A stretch of 37,731 bases of DNA from contig JADYYK010000071.1 of NCBI GenBank assembly GCA_020853705.1, forward strand, positions 1 to 37,731. Direction: 5' to 3'. Within the stretch, counting starts at the first letter, position 1. Each line of letters begins with the position of its first letter. Shown in pieces: positions 36,980 through 37,731 of the stretch. The notes under the pieces are model-generated. The model was not told the origin of the DNA. It saw nothing but the letters and a program-made list of their open reading frames with translations, and ran no database searches. A program made the position numbers and the translations under genes. The DNA is from Deltaproteobacteria bacterium (GTDB lineage: Bacteria > Myxococcota_A > Polyangia > Haliangiales > JADYYK01).

Positions 36980-37731
<752 letters not shown>

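Overview
The window is a very GC-rich chromosomal segment of a Gram-negative bacterium, most likely a myxobacterium (Myxococcota; family not resolvable by eye). The pointers are a MYXO-CTERM type C-terminal anchor, two large Hanks-type Ser/Thr kinases, seven lipoproteins with D/A-rich linkers, TPR proteins ending in a YKKWWFW-plus-membrane segment, and an AgmX-like C-terminal domain. I see no rRNA, tRNA, CRISPR array or phage gene. Genes at both window ends are cut: a lipoprotein metallopeptidase on the left and isocitrate dehydrogenase (icd) on the right.

Layout. 3-953 (+) is a truncated lipoprotein with an HExxH motif. 994-12258 is a minus-strand run, in transcription order: a TPR/membrane protein, a 1.4-kaa ASH-repeat lipoprotein, a zinc-ribbon membrane protein, a GT-C type glycosyltransferase, and a kinase fused to an ATPase and a helical-repeat region. 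12366-16587 (+) is a three-gene ATGA-coupled redox operon of two FAD-linked oxidases (the first resembling alkyl-DHAP synthase) and a two-cluster Fe-S/CCG protein. 16954-19166 (+) carries an exported protein and a matrixin-like metalloprotease with MYXO-CTERM. 19371-22711 (+) has a diacylglycerol-kinase-like lipid kinase, apolipoprotein N-acyltransferase (lnt) and a GNAT acetyltransferase. 22755-24697 (-) is a second TPR/lipoprotein pair, paralogous to the one at 7229-12258. 24828-26210 (-) is a lipoprotein behind a good sigma-54 promoter candidate. 26469-29969 (-) is an operon of a YkvA-like protein, an exported AgmX-like protein and a transmembrane kinase. 30088-30540 (+) is a small Big-1-like lipoprotein. 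32486-36868 (-) holds two CBM9-like lipoproteins, a soluble transhydrogenase (sthA) and an acyltransferase.

The most unusual part is 30557-32485. A REP-associated tyrosine transposase (RAYT) gene sits between two inverted arrays of a short element (core CGACCMAGGTTCG, an imperfect palindrome). A remnant of the acyltransferase C-terminus marks the far edge. A third array of the same element lies 14 kb away at 16577-16736, just behind the Fe-S gene. This looks like a RAYT/REP-type system whose elements are tandemly amplified behind gene 3' ends.

The theme of the remaining genes is the cell envelope: lipoproteins and the enzyme that matures them, lipid-modifying enzymes, a membrane glycosyltransferase, secreted metalloproteases and signalling kinases. 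Function calls come from motif recognition only; no database search was run.
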